From Singulisphaera sp. GP187 (GTDB lineage: Bacteria; Planctomycetota; Planctomycetia; Isosphaerales; Isosphaeraceae): DNA of 64,000 nt. Below, in pieces: positions 34,622-43,688 of this stretch. Position numbers and translations under genes: made by a program. The notes beneath the pieces were generated by a model. The model worked only from the letters and a program-made list of their open reading frames with translations, was not told the DNA's origin and ran no database searches. The stretch's first letter is position 1; each line of letters starts with the position of its first letter. The stretch covers positions 4,441,501 through 4,505,500 of the forward strand of contig NZ_FSRB01000001.1 of the NCBI RefSeq assembly GCF_900129635.1, in the 5' to 3' direction.

Positions 34622-35056
34622 ATGGCACGTACAAACACTGGGAAAGCTTCACGGCTGCACTCCAAGAGAAAGGGTGAAAGCCAAGAAACCCCTGAGCAGG
34701 ATGAAAAGCCGATGAAGAAAGTTGATGCGGCCAAGGCCGCGATCAGCGAAGGGATCGAGTCTCCCCTGAGCGCCGTGGCTTACATTGCGCAGCGCTACGG
34801 AATCGACATCAAGCCTCAGCACTTCTCGGCCATCAAGAGCCAACTGAAGAAAAAACTGGAAGAGGCTGAGGCCGCGGAGGAGTCAGGAACGACCTCAAAG
34901 CGAACCAGAGCGATCGAGGGCTATTTGTCCGCGCCGCCAACCTCGCGGCCAGCGACGGGCGACCCCGACCTGCTGGATGCCATGGAGACGATCAAAACGC
35001 TGATCGCCGACCTCGGGACCGACAAGGTCAAGCGGATCGTCGACCTCCTGGGATAA
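34622..35056 (+). CDS. Conserved hypothetical basic helical protein
   Basis: 144 residues. A Lys/Arg-rich start is followed by a helical region, VAYIAQRYGIDIKPQHFSAI then KSQLKKKLEEAEAA. This resembles a small planctomycete-type family in which a (R/K)FGIDI-xP-x-x-F-x-x-x-KSQL(K)KK core recurs; a DNA- or RNA-binding role is possible. The C-terminal third has ETIKTLIADLGTDKVKRIVDL, another helix pair. ATG 34622. Assignment is from pattern only. Confidence 0.5.
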   Translation: MARTNTGKASRLHSKRKGESQETPEQDEKPMKKVDAAKAAISEGIESPLSAVAYIAQRYGIDIKPQHFSAIKSQLKKKLEEAEAAEESGTTSKRTRAIEGYLSAPPTSRPATGDPDLLDAMETIKTLIADLGTDKVKRIVDLLG

Positions 35057-35392
35057 GTCGAAGTCGGTCGAGAACAACCAGGGATTCCCCACGGCTCCTC
35101 GCCATCGCGACCCTGGAGCCTCGGATGGCCCCACCTGAGAGCGAGAACAATTCCCAAGAGGATAGGTTCACCCATCCCCCCCCGGCTGAACCTATCCTCA
35201 AGTTCTCAACGGATTGACGTCGGGACCGCGGCGGCGTTCATTCCGTCGTCGATCCCCCACTCCCATGGGCGCCTCACCCTCCAAAAAAGGTGGCTTGCCC
35301 TGGGACGATTTTGCGCCGATCATAAGAAGTGAGGCCCGAAGTCGCAGTCGGCGACGCTGAGATAACGATAGGAAAGAAGAGAAAGGTGCCCG
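35057..35392. other. Intergenic region with an extended stem-loop
   Basis: Contains the inverted repeat at 35143-35208. The second half leads into the ECF sigma gene. No coding sequence was recognised. Confidence 0.5.
35143..35208. repeat. Extended stem-loop
   Basis: GAGGATAGGTTCA (35158-35170) pairs exactly with TGAACCTATCCTC (35187-35199). An outer GAGAAC/GTTCTC pair (35143-35148, 35203-35208) extends it past a bulge. No T-run follows, so a simple intrinsic terminator is unlikely. It may be a structured RNA or a protein-binding site. Confidence 0.55.
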
Positions 35393-36067
35393 ATGGCCGC
35401 AGGACCGCTGGAACTGATGGCCAAGGCCCGAGCGGGGGAGACCGACGCGCTGGGGGAACTCTGCGCGTTATATCGGAACTACCTGCGAATGGTGGTGCGG
35501 ACGGGGCTGGGTCCGAAGCTCCGTGAACGTGTCGAACTCTCCGATGTGGTGCAAGAAGCGCTCGTCGAGGTCGTCCGGCAGTTCCCGCAATTTACGGGCC
35601 AGAACGAGGCGGCGCTGGTCGGCTGGCTCCGTCGCCTGGTGGGGCAGAAACTGGCCGATCTGGCCCGGTATCACAACCGGGCCAAGCGTTCCTCGGGGGG
35701 GCCGATGATGCCGCTCGACGCCCCTTGGGGAGTCGAGGGGGGCGGAGGGGCCGAACCGGGCCAGGGAGGCGGAGGTCGGCTGCTCGACATGCTGTCGCTC
35801 AGCCAGACCAGTCCGAGCGAGGCGGCCAGCAAACGCGAGTTGACCGTCTTGCTGGCGGATGCCTTGTCCGACCTGGCGGAGACCGAAGCTGAGGTGCTCT
35901 GGTTGTATTACGCCGACGGGCTCTCGTTTGAGACGATCGGTGACCGCATGGGACTGAGCCGCAAGTCGATCCGAGGGATCTGGGCCCGCGGTCTCAAAGC
36001 CGTGAAACGCTCGATCGACGGACCCCCAGGGGGTCCGATGAGGTATCACGATGGTCCGCCGCACTGA
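35393..36067 (+). CDS. ECF sigma factor of the kinase-linked (ECF-STK) type
   Basis: 224 residues. Region 2 is at about 10-80 (ELMAKARAGETDALGELCAL, ELSDVVQEALVEVVRQF), then a Gly-rich linker (VEGGGGAEPGQGGGG), then region 4 at about 140-205 (VLWLYYADGLSFETIGDRMG, LSRKSIRGIWARGL). It ends 17 nt inside the kinase gene, indicating coupled expression. ATG 35393 has AGAGAAAGG upstream. No anti-sigma gene is present. It is a second, diverged member of the same type as 27822-28424. Confidence 0.86.
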   Translation: MAAGPLELMAKARAGETDALGELCALYRNYLRMVVRTGLGPKLRERVELSDVVQEALVEVVRQFPQFTGQNEAALVGWLRRLVGQKLADLARYHNRAKRSSGGPMMPLDAPWGVEGGGGAEPGQGGGGRLLDMLSLSQTSPSEAASKRELTVLLADALSDLAETEAEVLWLYYADGLSFETIGDRMGLSRKSIRGIWARGLKAVKRSIDGPPGGPMRYHDGPPH

Positions 36068-39000
36068 GACCGACCCGATCGACCGCGACGAACAGCTAGG
36101 CGAGGCCGTCGAGGCCTACCTTGCCCTGGCCGAGGAAGGGTCGCCGCCCGATCCGGAAGCCTTCGCCGCCCGCTATCCCGACCTGGGCGAGGACCTGCAA
36201 GCCGCGCTGGAAGGGCTCGCCTTGATCCGAGGGCTAGTCGGCGAGCCGTCAGGGCCAGGCAATCGACTCGAGTCGGGTCGACGGATCGCCGGCTACCGGA
36301 TCGTCCGCGAGCTCGGCCGCGGGGGAATGGGCACGGTCTATGAGGCCGTCCACGTCGGCCTCGACCGACCGGTGGCCCTGAAAGTGCTCGGCACCCACGC
36401 CACGCCCGACTCGACCGGCCGCCGCCGGTTCTTGAACGAGGCGCGAACCGCCGCTGGCTTGCACCATACGCATATCGTCCCGGTCTTCGACGTCGGTCAG
36501 GTCGGCGGGCTCTGCTACTACGCAATGCAGCGGATCGAGGGGAGCGGGCTCGACCAGGTGCTCCGCCACCTCCGTCGCGATCGCTCGATCGCCGCCGGCT
36601 CGAGCACGGGCGGAACGACTCCCGCCTCGCGGACCCGGCTCGCCACCGCGGGCGGAACGCCCGGACTCGCGCTTCAAGGGCAAGGGACGGAAAACGACAC
36701 GGTGACCTGGATGGGCCAGACCGGCGGCGACCTCAGCGGCGCCGGGCGTGCCTTGGGCCGGGACCGCGACGACGAGCCGCCCCCCTATGACCCGCCGGTC
36801 GGTTCGGCCTACTATCGCTGGGTCGCCGAGGTGGGACGCGAGGCGGCCGAAGCGCTCTCGCACGCGCATCGCCGCGGCATCATCCATCGCGACGTCAAGC
36901 CGTCGAACCTCCTGGTCGATGCCCGTGGGATCGTCTGGGTGGCCGACTTCGGCCTGGCCCGACGCCTGGCCGACCCGGGCCTGACGCACCACGATAGCTT
37001 GCTGGGCACCCCGCGCTACATGAGCCCGGAGCAGGCGCGAACCGGGCCGATCGACGGCCGAACCGACGTGTATAGCCTGGGGGCGACGCTCTACGAGCTG
37101 CTCACGCTCCGGCCCCCGTTCGAGGGTCAGACCGCCGCCGAACTCGTCGAGCAGATCCGCGACCGCGCCCCCGCCTCCCCTCGTCAGTTCGACCGGCGGA
37201 TCCCCCGGGACCTGGAGACGATCGTCTTGAAGGCGCTGGCGAAGCGCCCGGCGGACCGCTACGCGTCAGCACTGGACCTGGCCGAGGACCTCGAGCGGTT
37301 CCTCAACCTCGAGCCGGTCCGGGCGCGGCGGATCAGCCCGCTGGGACGAGCCTGGCGGTACGCACGTCGGCACCCAGGGGGGACGACGATCGCGACCGTG
37401 GCGGCGGCGACCGTGTTGGCGGTGGTGACCACGGCGTATGTCCGCATCGTCCACGACCGCGACCAAGCACGTGACGCCCGGCGACGGGCCGAGATCGCCA
37501 ACAGCAAAACCTTGAGCGCGATGCGCGAAGAGCAAGCGGCCAACCGCAAGTTGCAGGTCGAGATGCGCGAACGCTACTTGAGCGAAGCAACGGTGGTCCG
37601 GCACTCGAACCTGCCGAACCGCCGAGCGACGGGCCTCGGCCTGCTCAGTCGAGCCGCCGCGCTCGAGCCCGATCCCGAACTCAAGGTCAAGCTCCGCAAT
37701 GAAGCCGTCGAGTTCCTGGTGCTTCGCGACGTCGAGGCACGTCCCGAGTTCGCCACCGGTGCGACGCGGGGGATCGCCTTTGGCCCCGAGGGGGTCCGGC
37801 TCGCCGCCCTCTCCGCGAATGGCGAGGAGTTCAGCCTCTGGAACGTCGCCAATCGCACGCGTCTGGAGCGGCATCGGTTTAACACACCAATGGCCGAGCC
37901 CACGAGCCCCCCAGCCGCCGCAACAACAACCACGACGACGACAAACACCACCACCGGACGACCCGCTGGCCCCCCCCGGTTCCGAGGCGGGCACTCCGCC
38001 GGTCTCGCGGTGGCCGGCGACTGCGTGATCGTAATCCTCCCCGAAGGTAAGGGGCTCCGCCTCTTCGACCTGACCACGGGAACCCCGATCCGCGACTGGG
38101 CGACGGACGGCCGCCGCGTTCTCTCCCTGTTCGCAGCGCCCGGCGGGCATCGCCTGGTGACCACCGAACTGGCGACGACCGACGACAACGGCATACGCGA
38201 CAATTCCTCGCGTGGCGACATGCCGCGCATGGAATTCCAGATCCGGCTCTACGACCTCAACGCGATCGGCCAGCCGATCGCCACCCTGGCGCGTTGGAAA
38301 GCCAGCTTCCCGCCCCGTGACGACTCGCTGATCGCGATTGCCCCCGATGGCGAGACGATCGCCACGGCCCGGAGCCGGGAAACGACCGTGTCGCTCTGGT
38401 CGGCCGAAGACGGCCTGGCCCTTGGTGAACCCTTTGAAGCGCAAGCCGAACTGACCGCCCTGGCCCTGGGCCCCGACGGCCTCCTGTCGGTCGCCGGCGG
38501 AGGACAAATCCGATTCTGGGAGATCGCCTCGCGGACGCCGCTTCCCCCCTTGACCCCGTTCCAAAGCTACATCCGCCAACTGCGGTTCAACCCGAATGGG
38601 ACGTTGCTGGCGGCCGCGGGAGCACAAGGGTCGGGAGTCGAGATCTGGGATCCCGCGTCACACACGGCGTTGGCGGTCCTGACCGTGCCGAACCAGGTGG
38701 AAGACCTGGCCTTCTCCGCCGATGGGCGAACTCTAGCCGCCGCCAGCTCGACCGCATCCACCTCGGTCTGGGCGATTGTTGACCCCGTGGTTCGCTCCCA
38801 GATCAGCGGGTTCGATACCCTGCCCACCTCGCTGGCGTTTGGAGCCGACCAGCGCCTGGCCATGGGAACCGCCAAGGGAACGATCCGGGTCTGGAACCCC
38901 GGGCACTGTCCGTCCACCACCCAGCAAGTCATCGCCGAGCCCCCTCCGGGCGCGGCGGCGAACTACGTCCAGGGAGATCGGGCGACCACCCTCGTCTTCA

Positions 39001-39785
39001 ACGAACAGGACCACCTGATCGCCATCGAGCCGGATGCGATCCCCACCCGCCACCGCGGCTCCCGACGTGGACAGCCGAGGATGTTTCCGTCGCCCGTGGC
39101 TTCCATCGCACGGGGGCAGACCCATTTCGTGGCGAGTGGGCATCAGATCATGGTCTGGAACGGCCCGACGGAACCCCAGCGCTGGTCGAGTCTGGAGATC
39201 CCGCGGTCCAAGCCGGCAGGATCGGCGGCGAATTCCGAGCGGTCGCGGTGGGAGCCCGACCCCTGGCGGCAACTGGCGGCAAGTCCGACGGGTGACCGGC
39301 TCTACTTGCTCGACAATGACTCGAACTTTCATGCCGTGGCCCTGGACGGCGGCCGAGCGCGGAACTTGCCGTGGCAACTCCCGGGTGATGCCAACCGCCT
39401 GAGCCTCAGCCCCGACGGCCAGACCTTGGCGATCGGCGACAAAGCGGGGAACGTGTTGCTGGTCGACACCGCCCGCGGCACGGTCCGAACTCGGCTCCTC
39501 CTCCCCTCCAGCGAGTCCGAAGGGCAGCCGGTCTGGTCGCTCGCCTTCTCGCCGGACGGACGAGAACTCGCGGTCGGCCTCCAGCAAGGGCACATCGACC
39601 TCTGGTCGCTCGACAACCCGACCGCCCCCCTGCTCCGCCTGATCGGCCACCGCGGGTTGGTCAGCATCCTCGCCTACGACCCCCAGGGCCGCTTCCTCGC
39701 CAGCGCCGGCAGCGATAAGCTCGTCGATATCTGGGACCTCAGCCGCGTCCGAACCGAGTTCACCCGGATCGGACTCAACTGGTGA
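36051..39785 (+). CDS. Ser/Thr protein kinase with periplasmic WD40-like domain
   Basis: 1244 residues. The kinase domain starts at about 80 (ELGRGGMGTVYEA); Lys is at about 109, the catalytic loop HRDVKPSNLLV at about 279 and DFGLARR at about 299. A roughly 90-residue Gly/Thr-rich insert separates the N- and C-lobe segments (about 185-265). One membrane helix (TIATVAAATVLAVVTTAYV, about 443-463) and a coiled-coil-like region follow. The last 700 residues form WD40-type repeats (AFSPDGRELAVGL, DLAFSADGRTLAAAS), with a poly-Thr linker at about 626. It overlaps the sigma gene by 17 nt. The beta-propeller would sense outside the membrane and the kinase would act on the sigma factor (inferred). 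Confidence 0.88.
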   Translation: MVRRTETDPIDRDEQLGEAVEAYLALAEEGSPPDPEAFAARYPDLGEDLQAALEGLALIRGLVGEPSGPGNRLESGRRIAGYRIVRELGRGGMGTVYEAVHVGLDRPVALKVLGTHATPDSTGRRRFLNEARTAAGLHHTHIVPVFDVGQVGGLCYYAMQRIEGSGLDQVLRHLRRDRSIAAGSSTGGTTPASRTRLATAGGTPGLALQGQGTENDTVTWMGQTGGDLSGAGRALGRDRDDEPPPYDPPVGSAYYRWVAEVGREAAEALSHAHRRGIIHRDVKPSNLLVDARGIVWVADFGLARRLADPGLTHHDSLLGTPRYMSPEQARTGPIDGRTDVYSLGATLYELLTLRPPFEGQTAAELVEQIRDRAPASPRQFDRRIPRDLETIVLKALAKRPADRYASALDLAEDLERFLNLEPVRARRISPLGRAWRYARRHPGGTTIATVAAATVLAVVTTAYVRIVHDRDQARDARRRAEIANSKTLSAMREEQAANRKLQVEMRERYLSEATVVRHSNLPNRRATGLGLLSRAAALEPDPELKVKLRNEAVEFLVLRDVEARPEFATGATRGIAFGPEGVRLAALSANGEEFSLWNVANRTRLERHRFNTPMAEPTSPPAAATTTTTTTNTTTGRPAGPPRFRGGHSAGLAVAGDCVIVILPEGKGLRLFDLTTGTPIRDWATDGRRVLSLFAAPGGHRLVTTELATTDDNGIRDNSSRGDMPRMEFQIRLYDLNAIGQPIATLARWKASFPPRDDSLIAIAPDGETIATARSRETTVSLWSAEDGLALGEPFEAQAELTALALGPDGLLSVAGGGQIRFWEIASRTPLPPLTPFQSYIRQLRFNPNGTLLAAAGAQGSGVEIWDPASHTALAVLTVPNQVEDLAFSADGRTLAAASSTASTSVWAIVDPVVRSQISGFDTLPTSLAFGADQRLAMGTAKGTIRVWNPGHCPSTTQQVIAEPPPGAAANYVQGDRATTLVFNEQDHLIAIEPDAIPTRHRGSRRGQPRMFPSPVASIARGQTHFVASGHQIMVWNGPTEPQRWSSLEIPRSKPAGSAANSERSRWEPDPWRQLAASPTGDRLYLLDNDSNFHAVALDGGRARNLPWQLPGDANRLSLSPDGQTLAIGDKAGNVLLVDTARGTVRTRLLLPSSESEGQPVWSLAFSPDGRELAVGLQQGHIDLWSLDNPTAPLLRLIGHRGLVSILAYDPQGRFLASAGSDKLVDIWDLSRVRTEFTRIGLNW

Positions 39786-39901
39786 GCGGGCACGAAGCCG
39801 CCGCGATCGATCGGACCTTCGTGACGCAATCATCGGGATCCAGACAAAACTCACACATTCTCACATATCCATTACACCAAAACAATCCCAAGGGTGGCAC
39901 G

Positions 39902-41464
39902 CAACGTCAGTAACTCGGCGTCGTCAACAACGGATGTAACTCTCACCGGACCAGAGAATTACTGCCGCTCCGTGGCTGCGGTTCGTTCGAGAGAAGGGGG
40001 GGCAAAAAATCGCCGTTCTTCGTCATGATGGGTGCGGCTAGCAACCGGCACTCACCTGGATTGAGGAAGAACGGCGATGAAGGCAGCTCGGACGCTGCAA
40101 GGCTTGCAGCAACCGCAGTCGTTGATCGGCTATGTCCGACAGTTTCTCACCCCGACGGTCTGGAAGCAAGCCCGAGGGGTTGTTCCTCAAAGGCGGTCGG
40201 CGCCGCGGTGGGATCTCCAGCCACTGGTCGTGGTCATGCTCGCCATGACCTGGGCCACCGGCGACTCCGAGTCCGAGAGGTTTGAGAAGGCCCGGGGATA
40301 CTACGTCGCCTGCCATGAGTCGCGAAGACGCCCGGGAAAGACCCTCGTCGGCTTCCAGAAAGCGATGCGACGCGTCCCCATGCGACAACTCAGGGCGTTG
40401 GCCGCGGGGGTTCGGCAACAGATCCACGCCCGACTGGGGTCGCGGCGGATTGTCGACGGCTTCGAGCCGATGGGCTGCGACGGCTCGCGGATCGAGTGCC
40501 CCCGCACCCCCGAGTTGGAACGGGGACTCGGGCAGGCCGGCAAGAACGACGCGGCCCCCAACGTCTGGCTGACGGCGTTCGTCCACTTGCCCACGGGACT
40601 GCTTTGGTCGTGGCGACTCGGCCCGGGCACCGCGGCCGAGCAAGAGCATTTGAGGCACTTGCTCGCCACCCTCTCGCCCGAGGCCCTGATCGTCTGCGAC
40701 GCCGCTTATATGGGCTTCGATCTGGTCCGGGCGATCCTCGGTGTCAAGCGATCGTTCCTGTTCCGGATGTCGTCGCGGGTCGACCTCTACACCCTCGAAG
40801 TGGCGAACCTGGAGGATTGGACCGAAGGCCCTGTCTTGTACTGGCCGAACTATGTCCAGAAGAAAGGGGAAGCGCCGATCCAATGCCGCTTGATCCGGAT
40901 CCCGGCCAAGGGCAAGGGTAAGGGGTCGGTCAAACGCGACGTCTGGCTCCTGACCGACGTCCTCGACCCAGCCCGGATGTCGGCGGCGACGGCCGCCAAA
41001 TTCTACCGCTGGAGATGGCGTAATGAAGGACTATTTCGCACATACAAGCGTATAATCAATAAATTGAAACTCGCTAGCCGCACGGTGGCCTTGGTGCATC
41101 GCGAGGCCGAGTTGTCACTGCTGGCCACGCAGATCCTCCTGGCGCATGCCGACCTGGCGCTTCGGCCGGCGTCGGCGTCGGCGACCGATGGCCCAGTGAT
41201 CAGCCCCCGCAAAGTTCTGATCGAGATCCGCAAGGAGATCGACGCGGCCGTGAAACCCAAGGCCAAGTGTTACCACAAGCGACTCGCGGGCTGCCGCGCC
41301 GGGTGCCGGAAGCAGAAGAGCCCGAAAGCCACACGCAAGTGGCCTCGTCGCAAACCGCATAAGCCGCCGAAACCGCCTGTGCTCCACACCCTGACTCAGG
41401 AACAGAAAGCCTTGCTAAACAAGCACATGAGTGCAGTAGGATGAGGCATCAGTAATCGACGTTG
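39902..41464 (+). mobile_element. Complete IS4-family insertion sequence, copy 2
   Basis: A 1563-bp element between 9-bp direct repeats GGTGGCACG (39893-39901 and 41465-41473). Inverted termini: the left end starts CAACGTCAGTAACT, and the right end read in reverse starts CAACGTCGATTACT. One transposase frame fills most of it. IS4-family elements of the IS10/IS50 type typically make 9-bp duplications. The match with copy 1 shows recent duplication. Having its own intact target duplication argues that it inserted on its own and is not one end of a composite transposon. Confidence 0.93.
40077..41444 (+). CDS. IS4-family transposase (copy 2)
   Basis: 455 residues, matching the 95-1468 copy except for one missing Ala-Ser pair (three rather than four GTCGGC units). 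All catalytic motifs are present: CDG, VCDAAY and the Y-R-E-K signature. The frame is uninterrupted. Transcription from the left flank runs toward rsmD's 3' end. The preceding 175 bp of the element should hold its promoter. Confidence 0.93.
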   Translation: MKAARTLQGLQQPQSLIGYVRQFLTPTVWKQARGVVPQRRSAPRWDLQPLVVVMLAMTWATGDSESERFEKARGYYVACHESRRRPGKTLVGFQKAMRRVPMRQLRALAAGVRQQIHARLGSRRIVDGFEPMGCDGSRIECPRTPELERGLGQAGKNDAAPNVWLTAFVHLPTGLLWSWRLGPGTAAEQEHLRHLLATLSPEALIVCDAAYMGFDLVRAILGVKRSFLFRMSSRVDLYTLEVANLEDWTEGPVLYWPNYVQKKGEAPIQCRLIRIPAKGKGKGSVKRDVWLLTDVLDPARMSAATAAKFYRWRWRNEGLFRTYKRIINKLKLASRTVALVHREAELSLLATQILLAHADLALRPASASATDGPVISPRKVLIEIRKEIDAAVKPKAKCYHKRLAGCRAGCRKQKSPKATRKWPRRKPHKPPKPPVLHTLTQEQKALLNKHMSAVG

Positions 41465-41510
41465 GGTGGCACGGGTTGTACCCAACCCGTGAGCCAAGAG
41501 CCAGGCAATC
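41465..41510. repeat. Remnant of repeat R1 beside IS4 copy 2
   Basis: GGTGGCACGGGTTGTA followed by CCCGTGAGCCAAGAGCCAGG matches the left arm and neighbouring bases of R1 at 63730-63775. The IS therefore inserted in the left arm of another R1 copy. The rest to 41553 shows no gene. Confidence 0.7.
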
Positions 41511-41553
41511 CCGCCGCGGGCCAACGGCTTCATGATGCCCCTGCGATTCGCGC

Positions 41554-42222
41554 TCAGGCGGATTCTTCATCCTCAACGACTTCGCCGCGAGCGTCCTCGG
41601 CCGTGTCATCCGATTCGTCCTCATCGTTCAACGCGTCGGTCGAGCCGCCGGAGAATTGATAGAAGATCAGCAGGGTATTTCCGAAGCGGTTCTGCCGGGT
41701 CTCCCGGAGTTCGCCAAGGTCGAGCTTCACGTACTCCTTGGGGTCGATCTGGACGATCACGAGCCCCTGTTCCTCATTCCCGTCGGAATCCGCGGCCTCT
41801 CGACGTAGCAGCGTCGGCCGATCGGCGATCCGGCGCATCGCGTCCACCCAAAGGTTCTTGTACTGCGGGGGAGCGACATAAATCAAATCATACTGCTGAT
41901 CCGTTGAGTTCAGAAACTTCAAGGCGTCAACGCGCCGCACCACGGCCTGGTCCGCCAGTTCCGTGTGAGCGAGATTCTTCTTGATCGTGGTCACCGCGGC
42001 GTGCGCCAGGTCGGTGAAGGTGCAGGACGCGGCGCCCTGGCTCAACGCCTCGATCCCGACGCTCCCGCTCCCCGCAAACAAGTCGAGCATCGCCATCCCC
42101 GGAATCCGCGGGCGCAGGATATCAAAAAGGGCCGTTTTGACACGATCGAGGATCGGACGCGTCCCATGCCCTGGAACCACGAGCAATGTTCGTCCTTTAG
42201 CCGTTCCCGAAACCACACGCAT
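41554..42222 (-). CDS. rsmD: 16S rRNA (guanine(966)-N2)-methyltransferase RsmD
   Basis: 222 residues. The AdoMet motif I is MLDLFAGSGSVGIEAL (about residue 40). The rest follows RsmD: RVVSGTAKGRTL at the N-terminus, RPILDRVKTALFDIL, and a motif IV region DLIYVAPPQYKNLW (about 115). The usual motif IV (D/N)PP(Y/F) is altered to APPQY. The C-terminus ends in an acidic tail (DEDESDDTAEDARGEVVEDE). ATG 42222 has GAGGAG seven bases upstream. The target is G966 in 16S rRNA (E. coli numbering). The IS256-type element begins 79 bp upstream. Confidence 0.85.
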   Translation of the reverse strand: MRVVSGTAKGRTLLVVPGHGTRPILDRVKTALFDILRPRIPGMAMLDLFAGSGSVGIEALSQGAASCTFTDLAHAAVTTIKKNLAHTELADQAVVRRVDALKFLNSTDQQYDLIYVAPPQYKNLWVDAMRRIADRPTLLRREAADSDGNEEQGLVIVQIDPKEYVKLDLGELRETRQNRFGNTLLIFYQFSGGSTDALNDEDESDDTAEDARGEVVEDEESA

Positions 42223-42300
42223 CAGCGATCTCCTCGTCTCATCGCGTCGTCGACTCTGTCCTTGCTGCAGTGTCACTTAAACCTTCTTAAACCGAGCCGC

Positions 42301-43688
42301 GAGGTATTGTCGAAAGTCGTGGATGGAGGAAATGAAAAGGGCGGCGTACCCTTGGTGAAGTCTCACCCACACCAAACTTGCCAACAAGGCAAAGGAGTAC
42401 GCCACCGTGAGTCAGTCTACCTCCGAGATCCGGATCTTGCCATTGGCCGGAAGCCATGATGTCCTGACCGAAGTCCTCCGCAACGGAGCCCGTGAGATGC
42501 TCGCCAGGGCCATCGAGGCCGAGGTCGCCGCCTGGATCGACGACCACGCTCATCTCAAGGACGAGACCGGACGTCGCCAGGTCGTCCGCAACGGCTCCCA
42601 CCCCGAGCGGACCATCCTCACCGGCTTGGGACCGATCGACGTCAAGCAGCCCCGAGTCCAGGACCGACGACCCCCTGAATCCCGAGAGACGTTCACTCCG
42701 GCAGTCCTGCCGCCCTACCTCCGGCGGACCAAGAGCCTGGACGAGTTGATCCCCTGGCTCTACCTCAAAGGCATCAGCACCGGTGACTTCCCCGAGGCTC
42801 TCAAGGCGATCCTCGGCCCGGACGCCCCGGGACTGTCGGCGAACACCGTGACGAGGCTCAAGTCGGCCTGGGAGGAGGAACATCGAACCTGGAGCCAGCG
42901 GTCCTTGAAGGGGAAGCAGTACGTTTATGTCTGGGCCGATGGCGTGCACTTCAACATCCGCCTGGAGGAAGGGCGGCAGTGCATCCTGGTGCTGATGGGG
43001 GCGACCGCCGACGGCAAGAAGGAGCTGATCGCCATCGCCGACGGCTACCGGGAGAGTGAGCAATCCTGGAAGGAGTTGCTACTGGACTGCAAGGCCCGTG
43101 GCCTGGAGGTCGAGCCTCACCTGGCGATCGGCGACGGGGCGTTGGGTTTCTGGAAGGCGATGCGTCAGGTGTGGGACACGACGAAGGAGCAGCGTTGCTG
43201 GGTGCACAAGACGGCGAACGTCCTGGACAAGCTTCCCAAGGGGAGCCAGCCGAAGGCCAAGGGGATGCTCCACGAGATCTACCTGGCGGAGAGCCGCGAG
43301 AATGCGGTGAAGGCGTTTGACCTGTTCGTGAAGACGTACGAGGCGAAGTACCCGAAGGCGACGGAGTGCCTGTCAAAGGATCGAGATGTGCTGCTGACGT
43401 TCTACGACTTCCCAGCGGAACAGTGGCTGCACATCCGGACGACGAACCCGATCGAGTCGACGTTCTCGACGGTGCGTCTGAGGCACAACAAGACAAAGGG
43501 GAGCGGGAGTCGGACGGCGTGCCTGACGATGGTCTACAAGCTGATGGAGAGTGCATCAAAGAGTTGGCGATCGTTGAATGGATCGGAGCTTTTGAGGGAG
43601 GTGATCGCTGGGGTCATCTTTGAGGACGGAGTGAAGAAAACCACCGCCGCCTGAAATTCTCCATCCACGAAGATTGACAATACCTCCC
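42301..43688 (+). mobile_element. IS256-family insertion sequence
   Basis: About 1.39 kb. The left end GAGGTATTGTCGAAAGTCGT and the right end, read in reverse, GGAGGTATTGTCAATCTTCG, share terminal inverted repeats, both continuing GTGGATGGAG. It is flanked by CGAGCCGC (42293-42300 and 43689-43696), 8-9 bp as expected for this family. The flanks are the tip of palindrome R2, so the element sits in R2. The exact outer base is ambiguous by one or two. Confidence 0.88.
42407..43654 (+). CDS. IS256-family transposase
   Basis: 415 residues, full length. DDE residues: Asp in VWADGVHF (about 179), Asp in AIGDGALGFW (about 244), Glu in NPIESTFSTVRLRHN (about 350). The Cys-His motif QRCWVHKTANVLDKLP is typical. 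The GTG at 42407 has AAAGGAG nine bases upstream. The frame is intact. Confidence 0.94.
   Translation: MSQSTSEIRILPLAGSHDVLTEVLRNGAREMLARAIEAEVAAWIDDHAHLKDETGRRQVVRNGSHPERTILTGLGPIDVKQPRVQDRRPPESRETFTPAVLPPYLRRTKSLDELIPWLYLKGISTGDFPEALKAILGPDAPGLSANTVTRLKSAWEEEHRTWSQRSLKGKQYVYVWADGVHFNIRLEEGRQCILVLMGATADGKKELIAIADGYRESEQSWKELLLDCKARGLEVEPHLAIGDGALGFWKAMRQVWDTTKEQRCWVHKTANVLDKLPKGSQPKAKGMLHEIYLAESRENAVKAFDLFVKTYEAKYPKATECLSKDRDVLLTFYDFPAEQWLHIRTTNPIESTFSTVRLRHNKTKGSGSRTACLTMVYKLMESASKSWRSLNGSELLREVIAGVIFEDGVKKTTAA

Noticed and set aside
1..41473. Composite transposon made by the two IS4 copies
   Set aside because: Copy 2 has matching 9-bp duplications on both of its own sides, so it inserted independently. 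Housekeeping genes such as trpS lie between the copies.
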